NCBI RefSeq assembly: GCF_001279585.1
Contig: NZ_LGEC01000016.1
Span: 1-64,000 of the forward strand
DNA: 64,000 bases
Origin: Nocardiopsis sp. NRRL B-16309
GTDB lineage: Bacteria; Actinomycetota; Actinomycetes; Streptosporangiales; Streptosporangiaceae
Direction of reading: 5' to 3'
Shown: positions 50,215-59,405 of the stretch, in pieces
Numbering within the stretch: the first letter of the stretch is position 1
Layout of the letters: every line of letters starts with the position of its first letter
The notes under the pieces: model-generated
The model's input: the letters and a program-made list of their open reading frames with translations, nothing else
The model's database searches: none
Told to the model about the DNA's origin: nothing
Translations under genes and position numbers: made by a program

Positions 50215-51990
50215 ATGAGCACGATCCCGCGCGCCGCGGATCCCCGTGCGCGGACACGACGCGGCCTCGCCGTCGCGTCCGCCTTTGTCCTCGGCACCAG
50301 CCTCGCCGTCGCCACACCGACCGCCGCGAGTGCCGCCACCGGCTGTGAAGTCGACTACCAGGTCAACGACTGGGGTTCCGGTTTCACCGCCTCCGTGGAG
50401 ATCACCAACCTGGGCGACGCCATCAACGGCTGGACCCTGGGCTGGGAGTACGACGGCAACCAGCAGATCACCAACATCTGGAACGGCAGCCACACACAGA
50501 GCGGCCAGGCCGTGGAGGTGACCGACGGCGGGCACAACGCCTCGATCGCCACGGACGGCACCGTCTCCTTCGGTTTCAACGCCTCCTACTCCGGCAGCAA
50601 CGACGCCCCCACCGAGTTCACGCTCAACGGCGTCGTGTGCGAGGGCTCCGTCGACCCCGGGCCCGACCCGGACCCGGACCCGGACCCGGACCCCGATCCG
50701 GACCCGGACCCCGAGCCGGGTGAGCGCGTCGACAACCCCTACGTGGGCGCCGACGTGTACAACAACCCGATCTGGGCCGAGAACGCCCGCTCCGAGCCCG
50801 GCGGCGACGCCATCGCCGACCAGCCCACCGGCGTGTGGATGGACCGCATCGGCGCCATCGAGGGCAACGACAGCCCCACCACGGGCAGCATGGGCCTGCG
50901 CGACCACCTCGACGAGGCCGTGGACCAGGCCGGCGGGGACCCCTTCGTCTTCCAGGTCGTGATCTACAACCTGCCCGGCCGCGACTGCGCGGCCCTGGCC
51001 TCCAACGGTGAGCTCGGACCGGACGAGATCGACCGGTACAAGAACGACTACATCGACCCGATCGCGGACATCCTCGCCGACCCGGCCTACGCCGACCTGC
51101 GGATCGTCACCACGATCGAGATCGACTCGCTGCCCAACCTGGTCACCAACGTCTCCCCGCGCGAGACCGCCACGCCCGAGTGCGACGAGATGCTGGCCAA
51201 CGGCAACTACGTCGAGGGCGTGGGCTACGCCCTGGCCGAGCTCGGCGCGATCGACAACGTCTACAACTACATCGACGCCGGACACCACGGCTGGATCGGC
51301 TGGGAGGACAACCTCGCCGCCTCCGCCGAGATCTTCGCCGAGGCCGCCAACACCGCCGGGGCCACCCCCGACGACGTGCACGGCTTCATCGCCAACACCG
51401 CCAACTACTCCGCGCTGAAGGAGGAGAACTTCGCGATCGGCGAGACCATCGCCGGAACCCCCGTGCGGCAGTCCGACTGGGTCGACTGGAACATGTACGT
51501 CGACGAGCTGAGCTTCGCCCAGGGCCTGCGCGACATGATGGTCTCCGACCACGGGTTCGACCCGAACCTCGGCATGCTCATCGACACCTCCCGCAACGGC
51601 TGGGGCGGTCCCGACCGGCCCACAGGGCCCGGCCCGGAGACCGACGTGAACGCCTACGTGGACGGCGGCCGCTACGACCGCCGGCTCCAGGCCGGCAACT
51701 GGTGCAACCAGTCCGGTGCCGGACTGGGCGAGCGGCCCACCGCCGCCCCCGAGCCCGGGATCGACGCCTACGTGTGGATGAAGCCCCCGGGCGAGTCCGA
51801 CGGCTCCAGCGAGGAGATCCCCAACGACGAGGGCAAGGGGTTCGACCGGATGTGCGACCCCACCTATGAGGGCAACCCGCGCAACAACTTCAACATGAGC
51901 GGCGCCCTGCCCGACGCCCCCGTCGCCGGCCACTGGTTCTCCGCCCAGTTCCAGGAGCTGCTCGCCAACGCCCACCCGCCCGTCGAGTGA
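50215..51990 (+). CDS. Secreted GH6 exocellulase with N-terminal CBM2 (Cel6B-like)
   Basis: This 591-residue enzyme cuts cellobiose from cellulose chain ends, acting by inversion. It has a signal peptide (1-41, ending AASAA), a CBM2 domain (about 42-143, starting TGCEVDYQVNDWGSGF), an acidic (Asp-Pro)n linker (about 146-172) and a GH6 domain (about 177-591). Signatures are VIYNLPGRDCAALASNGEL with the catalytic acid region, VTTIEIDSLPNLVTN, DAGHHGWIGW and LIDTSRNGWGG. Domain order CBM2-linker-GH6 matches Thermobifida Cel6B, an exo-type enzyme, not the shorter endo-type Cel6A. Its control site is the 50056 palindrome. The LPMO next door should open crystalline regions for it. Confidence 0.95.
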   Translation: MSTIPRAADPRARTRRGLAVASAFVLGTSLAVATPTAASAATGCEVDYQVNDWGSGFTASVEITNLGDAINGWTLGWEYDGNQQITNIWNGSHTQSGQAVEVTDGGHNASIATDGTVSFGFNASYSGSNDAPTEFTLNGVVCEGSVDPGPDPDPDPDPDPDPDPDPEPGERVDNPYVGADVYNNPIWAENARSEPGGDAIADQPTGVWMDRIGAIEGNDSPTTGSMGLRDHLDEAVDQAGGDPFVFQVVIYNLPGRDCAALASNGELGPDEIDRYKNDYIDPIADILADPAYADLRIVTTIEIDSLPNLVTNVSPRETATPECDEMLANGNYVEGVGYALAELGAIDNVYNYIDAGHHGWIGWEDNLAASAEIFAEAANTAGATPDDVHGFIANTANYSALKEENFAIGETIAGTPVRQSDWVDWNMYVDELSFAQGLRDMMVSDHGFDPNLGMLIDTSRNGWGGPDRPTGPGPETDVNAYVDGGRYDRRLQAGNWCNQSGAGLGERPTAAPEPGIDAYVWMKPPGESDGSSEEIPNDEGKGFDRMCDPTYEGNPRNNFNMSGALPDAPVAGHWFSAQFQELLANAHPPVE

Positions 51991-52033
51991 CCACCTGAGC
52001 GACCACCGCACCCCCGGTGGCCGCACCGGGACA

Positions 52034-52066
52034 GGGCGCCCGTCCACCTCGCGTGGGCGGGCGCCC
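52034..52066. terminator. GC-rich terminator hairpin after the cellulase gene
   Basis: GGGCGCCCGTCCAC (52034-52047) pairs with GTGGGCGGGCGCCC (52053-52066) through a 14-bp stem containing one G-T pair and a 5-base loop. It lies 44 bases after the cellulase stop. No T tract follows. Confidence 0.7.
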
Positions 52067-52253
52067 GCCCGTGTGCCCGGCCTCCGGCCCGCCCGGATCC
52101 GGGGCCCGGGGACCCGGGTCCGGGCGCACGCCGGAGGGCGGCCCGAACCGGGAGCGCGGACCCGGGGAGCCCTCCGCGCCGGACGGGGAGTATGACTGGT
52201 GTCTCCGGCCCTACCGGCCGGTACGACACCCCCCGGATCCCGCAGGAGCCTCC

Positions 52254-53057
52254 ATGACGGACCAGACCACCAGGACCGCGCTCGTCACCGGCGCGTCGTC
52301 GGGCATCGGTGCCGCCGTCGCCGCCGCCCTCGTCCGCCGCGGCTACCGCGTGTACGGCACCAGCCGCTCCCCCGAGTCGGTCGCCGCACCCGTGCCGGGC
52401 GTGGAGTACCTGGCCCTGGACCTGACCGACGAGGCCTCGATCGCGGCGTGCGCACGGGCCGCGGGAGCGGTGGACGTCCTGGTCAACAACGCCGGGGAGA
52501 GCCAGAGCGGCCCGCTGGAGGAACTGCCGCCCGAAGCCGTCGAGCGGCTCTTCCGGACCAACGTGTTCGGCGCGGTGCGCCTGACCCAGCTCCTGCTCCC
52601 GGGCATGCGCGCCCGCCGGTTCGGGCGCGTGGTCATGGTCGGGTCCATGCTGGCCAGCTTCCCGCTCGCCTACCGGTCCTCCTACGTGGCGTCCAAGGCC
52701 GCGTTGAAGGGGTTCGCCGACGCCCTGCGCCGCGAGGTCTCCCCCTACGGCGTGGGCGTGGCGACCGTGGAGCCGGGGTCGATCAACACCGGCATCAGCG
52801 AGCGCCGCACGCAGTACATCCGACCCGACTCACCCTTCGCCCCCGAGTACCGCACCATGCTCACCGCGCTCAACGCCAACGAGGCCGCGGGCATCTCCGC
52901 GGAGAGTGTGGCCGCCACGATCGTGCGCGCGATCGAGGCCCGACCGCCCAGGCCGCTGTACGCGGTGGGCAGCAACGCCCCGGTGGTGTTCGCGCTGCGC
53001 CGGCTCTTTCCCCGGTCGCTCATCCTGCGCATGGTCGCCCGCAAGCACGGCCTGTGA
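52254..53057 (+). CDS. Short-chain dehydrogenase/reductase (SDR)
   Basis: This 267-residue classical SDR has the cofactor loop TGASSGIG (12-19), an LDLTD motif after beta-4, VNNAGES, a Ser in VVMVGSMLASFPL, and the catalytic pair YVASK (Tyr-x-x-x-Lys). GCAGGAG precedes the ATG. A basic residue after the second strand (TSRSPES) suggests NADPH preference. The sequence resembles the retinol-dehydrogenase-like group, but the substrate is unknown. The C-terminal segment (RRLFPRSLILRMVARKHG) is hydrophobic and basic and may touch the membrane. It lies 193 bp upstream of a VOC gene on the same strand. Confidence 0.9.
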   Translation: MTDQTTRTALVTGASSGIGAAVAAALVRRGYRVYGTSRSPESVAAPVPGVEYLALDLTDEASIAACARAAGAVDVLVNNAGESQSGPLEELPPEAVERLFRTNVFGAVRLTQLLLPGMRARRFGRVVMVGSMLASFPLAYRSSYVASKAALKGFADALRREVSPYGVGVATVEPGSINTGISERRTQYIRPDSPFAPEYRTMLTALNANEAAGISAESVAATIVRAIEARPPRPLYAVGSNAPVVFALRRLFPRSLILRMVARKHGL

Positions 53058-53249
53058 CCGCCACCGACACGGGCCGACGCCCCGCGCCGACGCGGGCCGA
53101 CCGCACTCCCGTGCGGTTCCGGGCTCCGGAGACCGGTCGCCGACGACCGGCGCGCCCGGACCGGCCGCCTCGCCGGAGCCGTGGGTCCCGGGCCCTGTCG
53201 GTGCGCTCGGGCAGGATGTGGGTGCGACGGACACCGACCGGGAGAACCC

Positions 53250-53690
53250 TTGAAACAACAGGTCCACTTCATCACGCTCGCCACCGCCGACCTGGACGCC
53301 GCCCGCGCCTTCTACCGGGACGGGCTCGGATGGGAGCCCCACCTCGACGTTCCCGGGGAGATCATCTTCTTCCAGATCGCCCCCGGCCTGCTGCTGGGGC
53401 TGTTCGACGCCGAGAAGTTCGACCGCGACCTGGGCGGCCACGCCGGGGTCACCGGCACGACCGGGACCGCCGGGGTGACGCTCGCGCACAACGTCGAGGA
53501 CCGCGCCCAAGTGGCCGCGACCGTGCGGGCGATGGTCGACGCCGGCGCGAGCGTCCTCAAGGAACCGCAGGAGGGCGAGTTCGGCGGCGTCTTCCACGCG
53601 CACGTCAAGGACCCCAACGGGGTCGTGTGGGAGATCGCGCACAACCCCGGTTGGCGGGTGGAGGAGGACGGGAACGTCGTCCTCGGCTGA
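53250..53690 (+). CDS. VOC-family protein with TTG start
   Basis: This 146-residue VOC protein resembles the YP_-type glyoxalase-like subgroup (QVHFITLATADLDAARAFYRDGLGW and HAHVKDPNGVVWEIAHNPGW). The start is a TTG at 53250 with GGGAGA four bases before it. In-frame GTG or ATG codons upstream would add an unrelated Arg/Cys-rich stretch. It probably forms a homodimer that binds a metal or a small ligand; the reaction is unknown. It may be the last gene of a small unit with the SDR, though the 190-bp gap leaves room for its own promoter. Confidence 0.85.
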   Translation: MKQQVHFITLATADLDAARAFYRDGLGWEPHLDVPGEIIFFQIAPGLLLGLFDAEKFDRDLGGHAGVTGTTGTAGVTLAHNVEDRAQVAATVRAMVDAGASVLKEPQEGEFGGVFHAHVKDPNGVVWEIAHNPGWRVEEDGNVVLG

Positions 53691-53878
53691 CCCCGTCCGT
53701 CACCCCGCCACCGCACGCCACTCACACCCGTCGCGGGTTCCGCTCCCGCGCCCGTCGCACGGTTCCGGTCGGGCGCGGTGGCCGTTCGGCTCACACGCAC
53801 GTGTCCGCGCGCACGCACAGCCCCCGGGCGTTCCACGCACGTAGTGGCCGCCCGTCCGCACACCCTCCGCTGTTCGGC

Positions 53879-55135
53879 TCACACGTCCGTCGGCGGGTCG
53901 AAGGGGACCTCGTCGTCCAGCAGGTGCACCCACTCCGGCCACCAGCGCGGTGAGCGGGCGGCCATCTCCTCCTGGAGGTCGGGCAGCCGGGGCGGGGCCA
54001 TGCCGTTCGGGAAGCGCCCCGACCGCCGCCCCCACTCCGGCCAGTGGTCGTAGGCGCGCTCGACCACGACACCGGCGGCGGTGGCGCGCGCACGCAGGAA
54101 GTACCAGGCGCCGTGTTCGGGGTGCGCCTCCGCCCGGCGCAGCCGCCACGGCAGCATCGAGTCCTCCCACGGCACCTCCACGGCCTCGCCCGAGGCGTCC
54201 ACCAGCGCGGGGAAGCTCATGGCTCCCCGCTCACAGGCGACCGTGAAGGTCAGCTCCCCGCCGCGCTCGGCGGCCAGTGAGCCCAGCGCCTCGCGCAGCG
54301 CGCGCAGCTCCTCGGTCTCCTGCGGAGCGGGGCGTTCGGCCTCGCTCGCGGACCGCATGGCGCGCGCGACCAGCATCTCCCAGGCCCGCATGCTGAGCAC
54401 GCGCCGCCGCCGGGGCGCGGCCGACGGGGTTCCGGCGGGCATCGCCCCCCTCCAGGTGAACCAGTCCGCGCCGAGCAGCTCGCGCGCCGCGGCCACGTCC
54501 ACGCGGTCGGCACCGAACAGGTCGCGGAACAGCTCCCAGGCGCGCTCGCCACCGCCCTCGGCGACGTCGCGCATCAGCTCGTCCGCCACCGCGAGGTGGT
54601 GCTCGTCGTCCGGGACCACCACCGGGCTGTGGTCGACCAGCTCCTCCGGCGTCCCGAAACCCTCCACGGTGACCAGGCCGTCGTCGTCGATACCGTCCGG
54701 GTAGTCGGTGCGCCCCCAGGCGCCGTCCCACCAGTAGAGGAAGGACACCCCCATCTGCTCGTGCCGGTAGCGGGCGATGAGCGTGTCCAGCCACTCCCAC
54801 GGCAGCCAGTCGGGGCCGCCCGCGAGCAGGTCGAGCTCCTCGTCGATCGTGTCCTGCCCCAGCGGTTCCCAGCCGGTCAGGACGGCCCGGCCGCCCTCGA
54901 CCCAGGTCAGCCGCCACCAGCAGCCGGCCGAGTTGTCGAAGTGCATGCCGTGCGGGCCCAGAGTGAACCCGTCGCGGGTGTAGGTGGTCCCCACCGGGTC
55001 GTAGGTGAACGTCTCCTCCGGACGCGCTTCGAGGAGTCGGTAGGCGCCGAGTTCGATCCTGCCGTGGGCCCAGAGCATCCCGGGCGGCGGCAGGTCCTCG
55101 GGGCGGCCGGGCTGGTGGAAGGGCGCGGGGCTCAT
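53879..55135 (-). CDS. Large hypothetical protein, unknown family
   Basis: This 418-residue soluble protein has no signal, membrane segment or motif that I recognise. It is rich in Trp and acidic residues (FLYWWDGAWGRTDYPDG, LLAGGPDWLPWEWL, WPEWGRRSG). The N-terminal 150 residues look like a beta-rich domain (FTYDPVGTTYTRDGFTLGPH). The C-terminal part, with FTVACERGAMSFPALVDASG and a final WVHLLDDEVPFD, resembles actinobacterial proteins of unknown function sometimes found near SUKH-type genes. That resemblance is weak. The ATG at 55135 lacks a strong ribosome site. It is transcribed after the PQQ-like propeller gene and may form a pair with it. Confidence 0.7.
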   Translation of the reverse strand: MSPAPFHQPGRPEDLPPPGMLWAHGRIELGAYRLLEARPEETFTYDPVGTTYTRDGFTLGPHGMHFDNSAGCWWRLTWVEGGRAVLTGWEPLGQDTIDEELDLLAGGPDWLPWEWLDTLIARYRHEQMGVSFLYWWDGAWGRTDYPDGIDDDGLVTVEGFGTPEELVDHSPVVVPDDEHHLAVADELMRDVAEGGGERAWELFRDLFGADRVDVAAARELLGADWFTWRGAMPAGTPSAAPRRRRVLSMRAWEMLVARAMRSASEAERPAPQETEELRALREALGSLAAERGGELTFTVACERGAMSFPALVDASGEAVEVPWEDSMLPWRLRRAEAHPEHGAWYFLRARATAAGVVVERAYDHWPEWGRRSGRFPNGMAPPRLPDLQEEMAARSPRWWPEWVHLLDDEVPFDPPTDV

Positions 55136-55289
55136 GGCTCGGTGTTCTCCGGATGTCTCGAAGGGGCCCGGTGCCCGCGCGGCCGCGGACGGGGTCGCCC
55201 CCTCAGACGCCTCCGCCACCCGACCGGTTCCCCACGGGCCCCGCCTGTTTCCGCCTTCACACCCTCCCCGGGGGCGCCGCCGCGCCGGG

Positions 55290-57095
55290 CTACTGGAGCC
55301 CGACGACCTCCATCGCGCCCGGCCGCGCCACGACCACCGCGCCCGGAGCCGCGAACAGCGACGTCCGGCCGCGCGCCTCCCACACCGAGCCGGAGCGGTC
55401 GCGGTTGCGCCCCAGGGGGAACTCCAGCCGCACCGACTCCTCGTCCTCGGCCACGTCCCACGACTGCAGCAGCACCAGAAGGGGTTCCTCGTCGTGCGGC
55501 AGGTCTCCGGTGGGATGGAGGCTGCGCAGGACGACGAGCTGGTCGGCCAGGGCCAGCGTGCCACCCCGAAGGGAGGCGACGTGCTCGACCGAGGCGACGC
55601 GCTCCTCCCCCTCGAACGAGTACGACGTGTAGCGGTCGAACCGCTCGGCCGCCCCGGCGCCCTCCTCGTTCTCCCCACTGGTCACGAACCCGTCCGCGGT
55701 GAGCGTGCCGCCGCCCTCCCAGGCCCTCATGTCCCGCAGGTCGCCGAGGCCGCGCGCCGCCACCCCGCCGCCGGGCCGGACGAACAGGTTCCCGCGCGTG
55801 CCCTCGGCGTCGCCGGTCTCCCACTCCAGCGCGTACACCCCGCCGTCGGGCGAGACCCGCGACCGCACCCAGTACGGGACCGCGGTGACCGGCTCCTCGT
55901 ACCGCCACAGCTCCGACCCGTCGGCCGGGTCGAGCCCCAGCAGCAGGGCGTCGTGGTCCAGGGGCGCCCGGTCGGGTTCCCCGGCCTCCTCGGCGGACAG
56001 CCCGCACTGGACCAGCGCCACCACCTCGCCGCGCAGGACCCCGTACGGGTTCCACCGGTTGGCCACACAGCCCTCGGGCGGGTCGAACCGCCAGGTCTCG
56101 GCCCCCGAGTCCAGGTCGTAGGCGGTGAAGGACCGCCCGTCGTCCACGGAACCGCCGCCCTCGACGAAGAAGGTGTCGGTCGTCATCGCGAAGGTCTCGG
56201 GCAGGGTGGGGAACGCGTCTCCGAAGTCGACGTCCGGGCTCCGGTACTCGGCGCGGACCCGGCCCGTGGCCGCGTCCAGGGCGACCAGCCGCAGTGCGGA
56301 CCCGCCCATGTGGTCCCTCGCGCTGAACGACACCACCAGCGCTCCGCCGTCCGGGGCCGCCGCGATGTCGGTGGCGCGTGCGTCGGCGCGCCGGTACCGC
56401 CAGCGCTCCCGGCCGGTCCGCGTGTCCACGAGGGTGACCCCCTTCGTGTGCAGGACCGCCGCGCCCCCTCCCGTCACGACCGTGTCCACCACGTCCTGGC
56501 CCTCGGGCGCGCGCCACCGCCAGCCCACGCCGCTCACCGCGTCCGGCGGGGCGGCCGAGCCCTCCGACTCGGACACAGGGGCGACGGTGGAGTCCACCGG
56601 ACGCAGTTCGACCAGCACGAAGACCAGGGCGACCAGCCCCGCGCCGAGCGCCAGACCCGACGCTCCCGCGAGGGGAGCGAGCCACCGGCGGCCGGAGGAG
56701 CGGGCGGGAACCAGGGCGGGAAGGGCCAGCGCGACCGCGACCAGGGCCGGGCCCAGGGCGAGGCCCCACGCGGTGAAGTCCACGAAGCCGTTGGTCGTCT
56801 CCCCGCGTGTTCCCAGCACGACCGTCCACGCGGGCACGCAGAGGAGCACCACGAGGACGGCGACGGCGGCGAGCACCAGCCGGGGCACCGCCGCGGTCTC
56901 CGGCCGGCGCCCGGCCGACCGGAGCCGGTACAGGAGCGCGCCGAGGACGACGACGGCGAGCAGCACCAGCACCGCGTAGGCGGTCCAGGGATGGCCGTCG
57001 CCGGACCGGTACGCCGACGTGGCCGCCCAGAGGAGGACGGCCGACCCGCACACCGAGAGGCCTCCGGAGAACCAGGAAATCACGGGGGTGGACAT
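55290..57095 (-). CDS. Membrane protein with PQQ-like beta-propeller
   Basis: This 601-residue protein has an N-terminal membrane domain of four or five helices (about 8-30, 38-62, 70-92, 115-138 and 155-180). A large outer domain of repeated propeller blades follows (RTGRERWRYRRADARATDIAAA, DLDSGAETWRFDPPEGC, DPADGSELWRYEEPV). The ATG at 57095 gives the expected membrane start; no strong ribosome site is seen. PQQ-like propellers in such Actinomycete proteins usually serve as binding or scaffold domains, not as quinoprotein dehydrogenases. No PQQ- or metal-binding residues are evident. The function is unknown; an outer-surface sensor or adhesion role is possible. Confidence 0.8.
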   Translation of the reverse strand: MSTPVISWFSGGLSVCGSAVLLWAATSAYRSGDGHPWTAYAVLVLLAVVVLGALLYRLRSAGRRPETAAVPRLVLAAVAVLVVLLCVPAWTVVLGTRGETTNGFVDFTAWGLALGPALVAVALALPALVPARSSGRRWLAPLAGASGLALGAGLVALVFVLVELRPVDSTVAPVSESEGSAAPPDAVSGVGWRWRAPEGQDVVDTVVTGGGAAVLHTKGVTLVDTRTGRERWRYRRADARATDIAAAPDGGALVVSFSARDHMGGSALRLVALDAATGRVRAEYRSPDVDFGDAFPTLPETFAMTTDTFFVEGGGSVDDGRSFTAYDLDSGAETWRFDPPEGCVANRWNPYGVLRGEVVALVQCGLSAEEAGEPDRAPLDHDALLLGLDPADGSELWRYEEPVTAVPYWVRSRVSPDGGVYALEWETGDAEGTRGNLFVRPGGGVAARGLGDLRDMRAWEGGGTLTADGFVTSGENEEGAGAAERFDRYTSYSFEGEERVASVEHVASLRGGTLALADQLVVLRSLHPTGDLPHDEEPLLVLLQSWDVAEDEESVRLEFPLGRNRDRSGSVWEARGRTSLFAAPGAVVVARPGAMEVVGLQ

Positions 57096-57329
57096 TGCAT
57101 GACGGTAGAAGGAGCGTGTGAGCGCGTCAAAACCGGCACGCGTGATGGCCGCCGCACCGGTTCCGGCCGGTGCGGCGGCCACGGGGGTCCACGCATGGGG
57201 AGGAGGCGTCAGCCCCGAGGGGCGTCGGCGGAGACGAGACGCGCGAAGGAGACCCACTCGGCGGCGCCGACGGGAAGGAAGCCCGCGTCCGGGTGCTCGC
57301 CCTGTGCCTGCCTGTGCGCCCCGCTCCCC

Positions 57330-57479
57330 TGCGCGCTCTGGGAGCTGCTCGACTCACTCGACGCCTACGCCTACGACAGCCGGATCTGGCTGCGGGTCCT
57401 GCCCGAGGACTTCGAGGAGCCGCTTCCCGAGGGCGCCACGCTCATCGCCACGAAGAGGGTGAGCTACGGCGTCGCGTGA
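57330..57479 (+). pseudogene. Possible gene remnant in the gap before the AAA-ATPase gene
   Basis: About 48 codons read ALWELLDSLDAYAYDSRIWL and VLPEDFEEPLPEGATLIATK and end in TGA. Codon choice and sequence look like real protein, unlike the surrounding gap (57096-57584). No start codon with a ribosome site lies in front, and the codons upstream are Arg-rich noise. It may be the 3' end of a lost gene. The rest of the gap shows nothing else. Confidence 0.35.
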
Positions 57480-57584
57480 GCGGACCGGTGTCCCTACGAC
57501 TCGGCGGTTCCACGCCCCCGACGTGGAGCCGCCCGGACGTACGGCCACCCGATTCAATTCCGCACACATCACTAGGGTTGACCT

Positions 57585-58706
57585 ATGGCACGCCGCAGAC
57601 TTCGTTCAGTCACTGTCGAAGGACTCACCTCGATCCGCTCGGCCACCGTCGAACTCGGGGACGTGAACGTCCTCATCGGCCCCAACGGCGCCGGCAAGAG
57701 CAACTTCGTCTCAGCCCTGGCCATGCTCGGCCGTATCGCCGACGGAGAACTCGGCATCTTCGTCGGCCAGAGCGGTGGCGGCGCCGAGCTGTTCCACAAG
57801 GGCCCCAAGGGCGGTCGGCAGATCAGGCTCACTGCGCGGTTCTCGGACCTCGACTATCACGTCGCACTCAGTCACGGACCCAACGATCGGTTGGTGTTCG
57901 ACCAGGAGGACGCCAACGTGCCCTTCGACGGGATCGACGAGGCGACGGCCCCCGTGCAACTGGCCCCAGGGTCCAGTGAGAGCGTCCTTTCGAGCATTGC
58001 CTCAGGAGAGATCCGAGTCTCCACGCCCACAAGGAGTGCTCTCCAACCGCTGATCGACACGTTGCACGCGTGCCGTGTCTTCCACTTCCACGACACCAGC
58101 ACCAGCGCACCCGTGAAGCAGTCCGTGTACACCGCCGACAACATCACGCTGCGCCAGGACGCCGGAAATCTCGCTGCGGTCCTCCTCCGGCTCCGCGACA
58201 CCGAGCCCACCACGTACCGGCAGATTCTTCGAGGCATCCAGAAGGTCGCTCCGTTCCTCAGGGACTTCGTCCTCGTCGAGCAGAACGAGCGAGTACAGCT
58301 GCGCTGGAAACAGGTGGGCGGTGACGACGTCTTCCCGGCCAGTGCCCTGTCCGACGGGACGTTGCGTTTCGTCTGTCTGGCAACGCTGCTCGGCATGCCC
58401 GGCCCCCCGGGCCTGATCGTCCTGGACGAGCCCGAACTGGGCCTGCATCCCTTCGCCATCGTGCAGCTCGCGAGCATGCTTCAGGCGGCCAGTACCTCCA
58501 GCCAGATCGTCATCGCCACCCAGTCGTCCACCCTCGTGGACCAGTTCGCCTTGGACGAGGTGATCGTCGTCGAGCGGGAGAACGGGTCGTCCGCCTTTCG
58601 CCGCCCGGATCCAGAACCGCTCAGCGTGTGGCTTGACGACTTCTCTTTGGGCGAGCTGTGGCAGAAGAACCTCCTCGGTGGCCGCCCCCGACCCGAGCGA
58701 GGGTGA
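57585..58706 (+). CDS. AAA-family ATPase of an OLD/PARIS-like two-gene defence module
   Basis: This is a 373-residue SMC-like AAA ATPase (AAA_21/15 group). It has Walker A GPNGAGKSN (about 32-40), a middle domain (about 60-250), the signature-type loop SALSDGTLRFVCLATLL, Walker B LIVLDEPELGLHP (about 278-290) and a TQSS H-loop-like motif near ATQSSTLVDQF. The N-terminus VTVEGLTSIRSATVEL is typical of OLD-like proteins. GTG/GAGGG spacing places the DUF4276 gene two bases after its stop. ATPase plus TOPRIM-like partner is the arrangement of OLD/PARIS anti-phage systems, in which the ATPase holds the nuclease inactive until a phage trigger. The defence role is inferred from family and layout only. 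Confidence 0.88.
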   Translation: MARRRLRSVTVEGLTSIRSATVELGDVNVLIGPNGAGKSNFVSALAMLGRIADGELGIFVGQSGGGAELFHKGPKGGRQIRLTARFSDLDYHVALSHGPNDRLVFDQEDANVPFDGIDEATAPVQLAPGSSESVLSSIASGEIRVSTPTRSALQPLIDTLHACRVFHFHDTSTSAPVKQSVYTADNITLRQDAGNLAAVLLRLRDTEPTTYRQILRGIQKVAPFLRDFVLVEQNERVQLRWKQVGGDDVFPASALSDGTLRFVCLATLLGMPGPPGLIVLDEPELGLHPFAIVQLASMLQAASTSSQIVIATQSSTLVDQFALDEVIVVERENGSSAFRRPDPEPLSVWLDDFSLGELWQKNLLGGRPRPERG

Positions 58707-58708
58707 GC

Positions 58709-59386
58709 ATGCGCAGGCTTCACATCCTCTGCGAGGGCCAAACCGAGGAACAGCTCACCAAGGAGACACTCGCTCCCTATTTCGCCAGGGCGGACACCTA
58801 CGTCAGCTGCTCGGTCATCACCACGAAGCGGACGACGATCGGCGGGGACGCCAAAGGAGGAGTCGGAAGGTGGAGTGCACTGCAGCGCGAGATCAGGGGT
58901 CTTCTCCACGATCCGTCCATCACCGTGCTGACGACGCTCGTCGACTACTACGGAGCTCCTTCGGACACACCCGGTATGGCGACACGGACCACGGGTTCGC
59001 CTCAGGCACAGGTCGAGCATGTGGAAGCGGCGATGGCACAGACCATTGATGACGGGCGCTTCCTCCCCCACCTGGTGATGCATGAGACCGAAGCCTGGGT
59101 GCTCGCCTGCCCGGAGGTTCTGGGCGAGCTGTCCGGGGAACAGAAGCTCCCAGAGCGCGTCCGTGCTCTGACAGCACGGGCGGGCGGCCCCGAAGCGATC
59201 AACGACGGCCCTGACACGGCTCCGTCCAAACGACTGCGCGCGCTCATGCCCGGATACCGCAAGACGGTGGACGGCCCTGACGCCATCTGCCTCACCGGAA
59301 TCGACGAAGTACGCCGCCAGTGCCCACACGCCGACGCGTGGTTCCGGGCCGTGGACCACCGGTTGGGGATCCAACGGGCGGGGTGA
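58709..59386 (+). CDS. DUF4276 protein, TOPRIM-like partner of the AAA ATPase
   Basis: This 225-residue protein starts MRRLHILCEGQTEEQLT. The first strand and Glu in CEGQTEE, the TTLVDYYG strand, and the HETEAWVLACPEVL motif form a TOPRIM-like fold with acidic metal-binding residues, as in DUF4276. The ATG at 58709 follows GAGGG by five bases. A GTG six bases upstream overlaps the ATPase stop and is another possible start. Proteins of this family travel with AAA_21 ATPases and are predicted RNA- or DNA-cutting effectors. The target here is unknown. The two genes should be translated as one unit. Confidence 0.88.
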   Translation: MRRLHILCEGQTEEQLTKETLAPYFARADTYVSCSVITTKRTTIGGDAKGGVGRWSALQREIRGLLHDPSITVLTTLVDYYGAPSDTPGMATRTTGSPQAQVEHVEAAMAQTIDDGRFLPHLVMHETEAWVLACPEVLGELSGEQKLPERVRALTARAGGPEAINDGPDTAPSKRLRALMPGYRKTVDGPDAICLTGIDEVRRQCPHADAWFRAVDHRLGIQRAG

Positions 59387-59405
59387 ACACTCTCCGGACG
59401 GCGCG

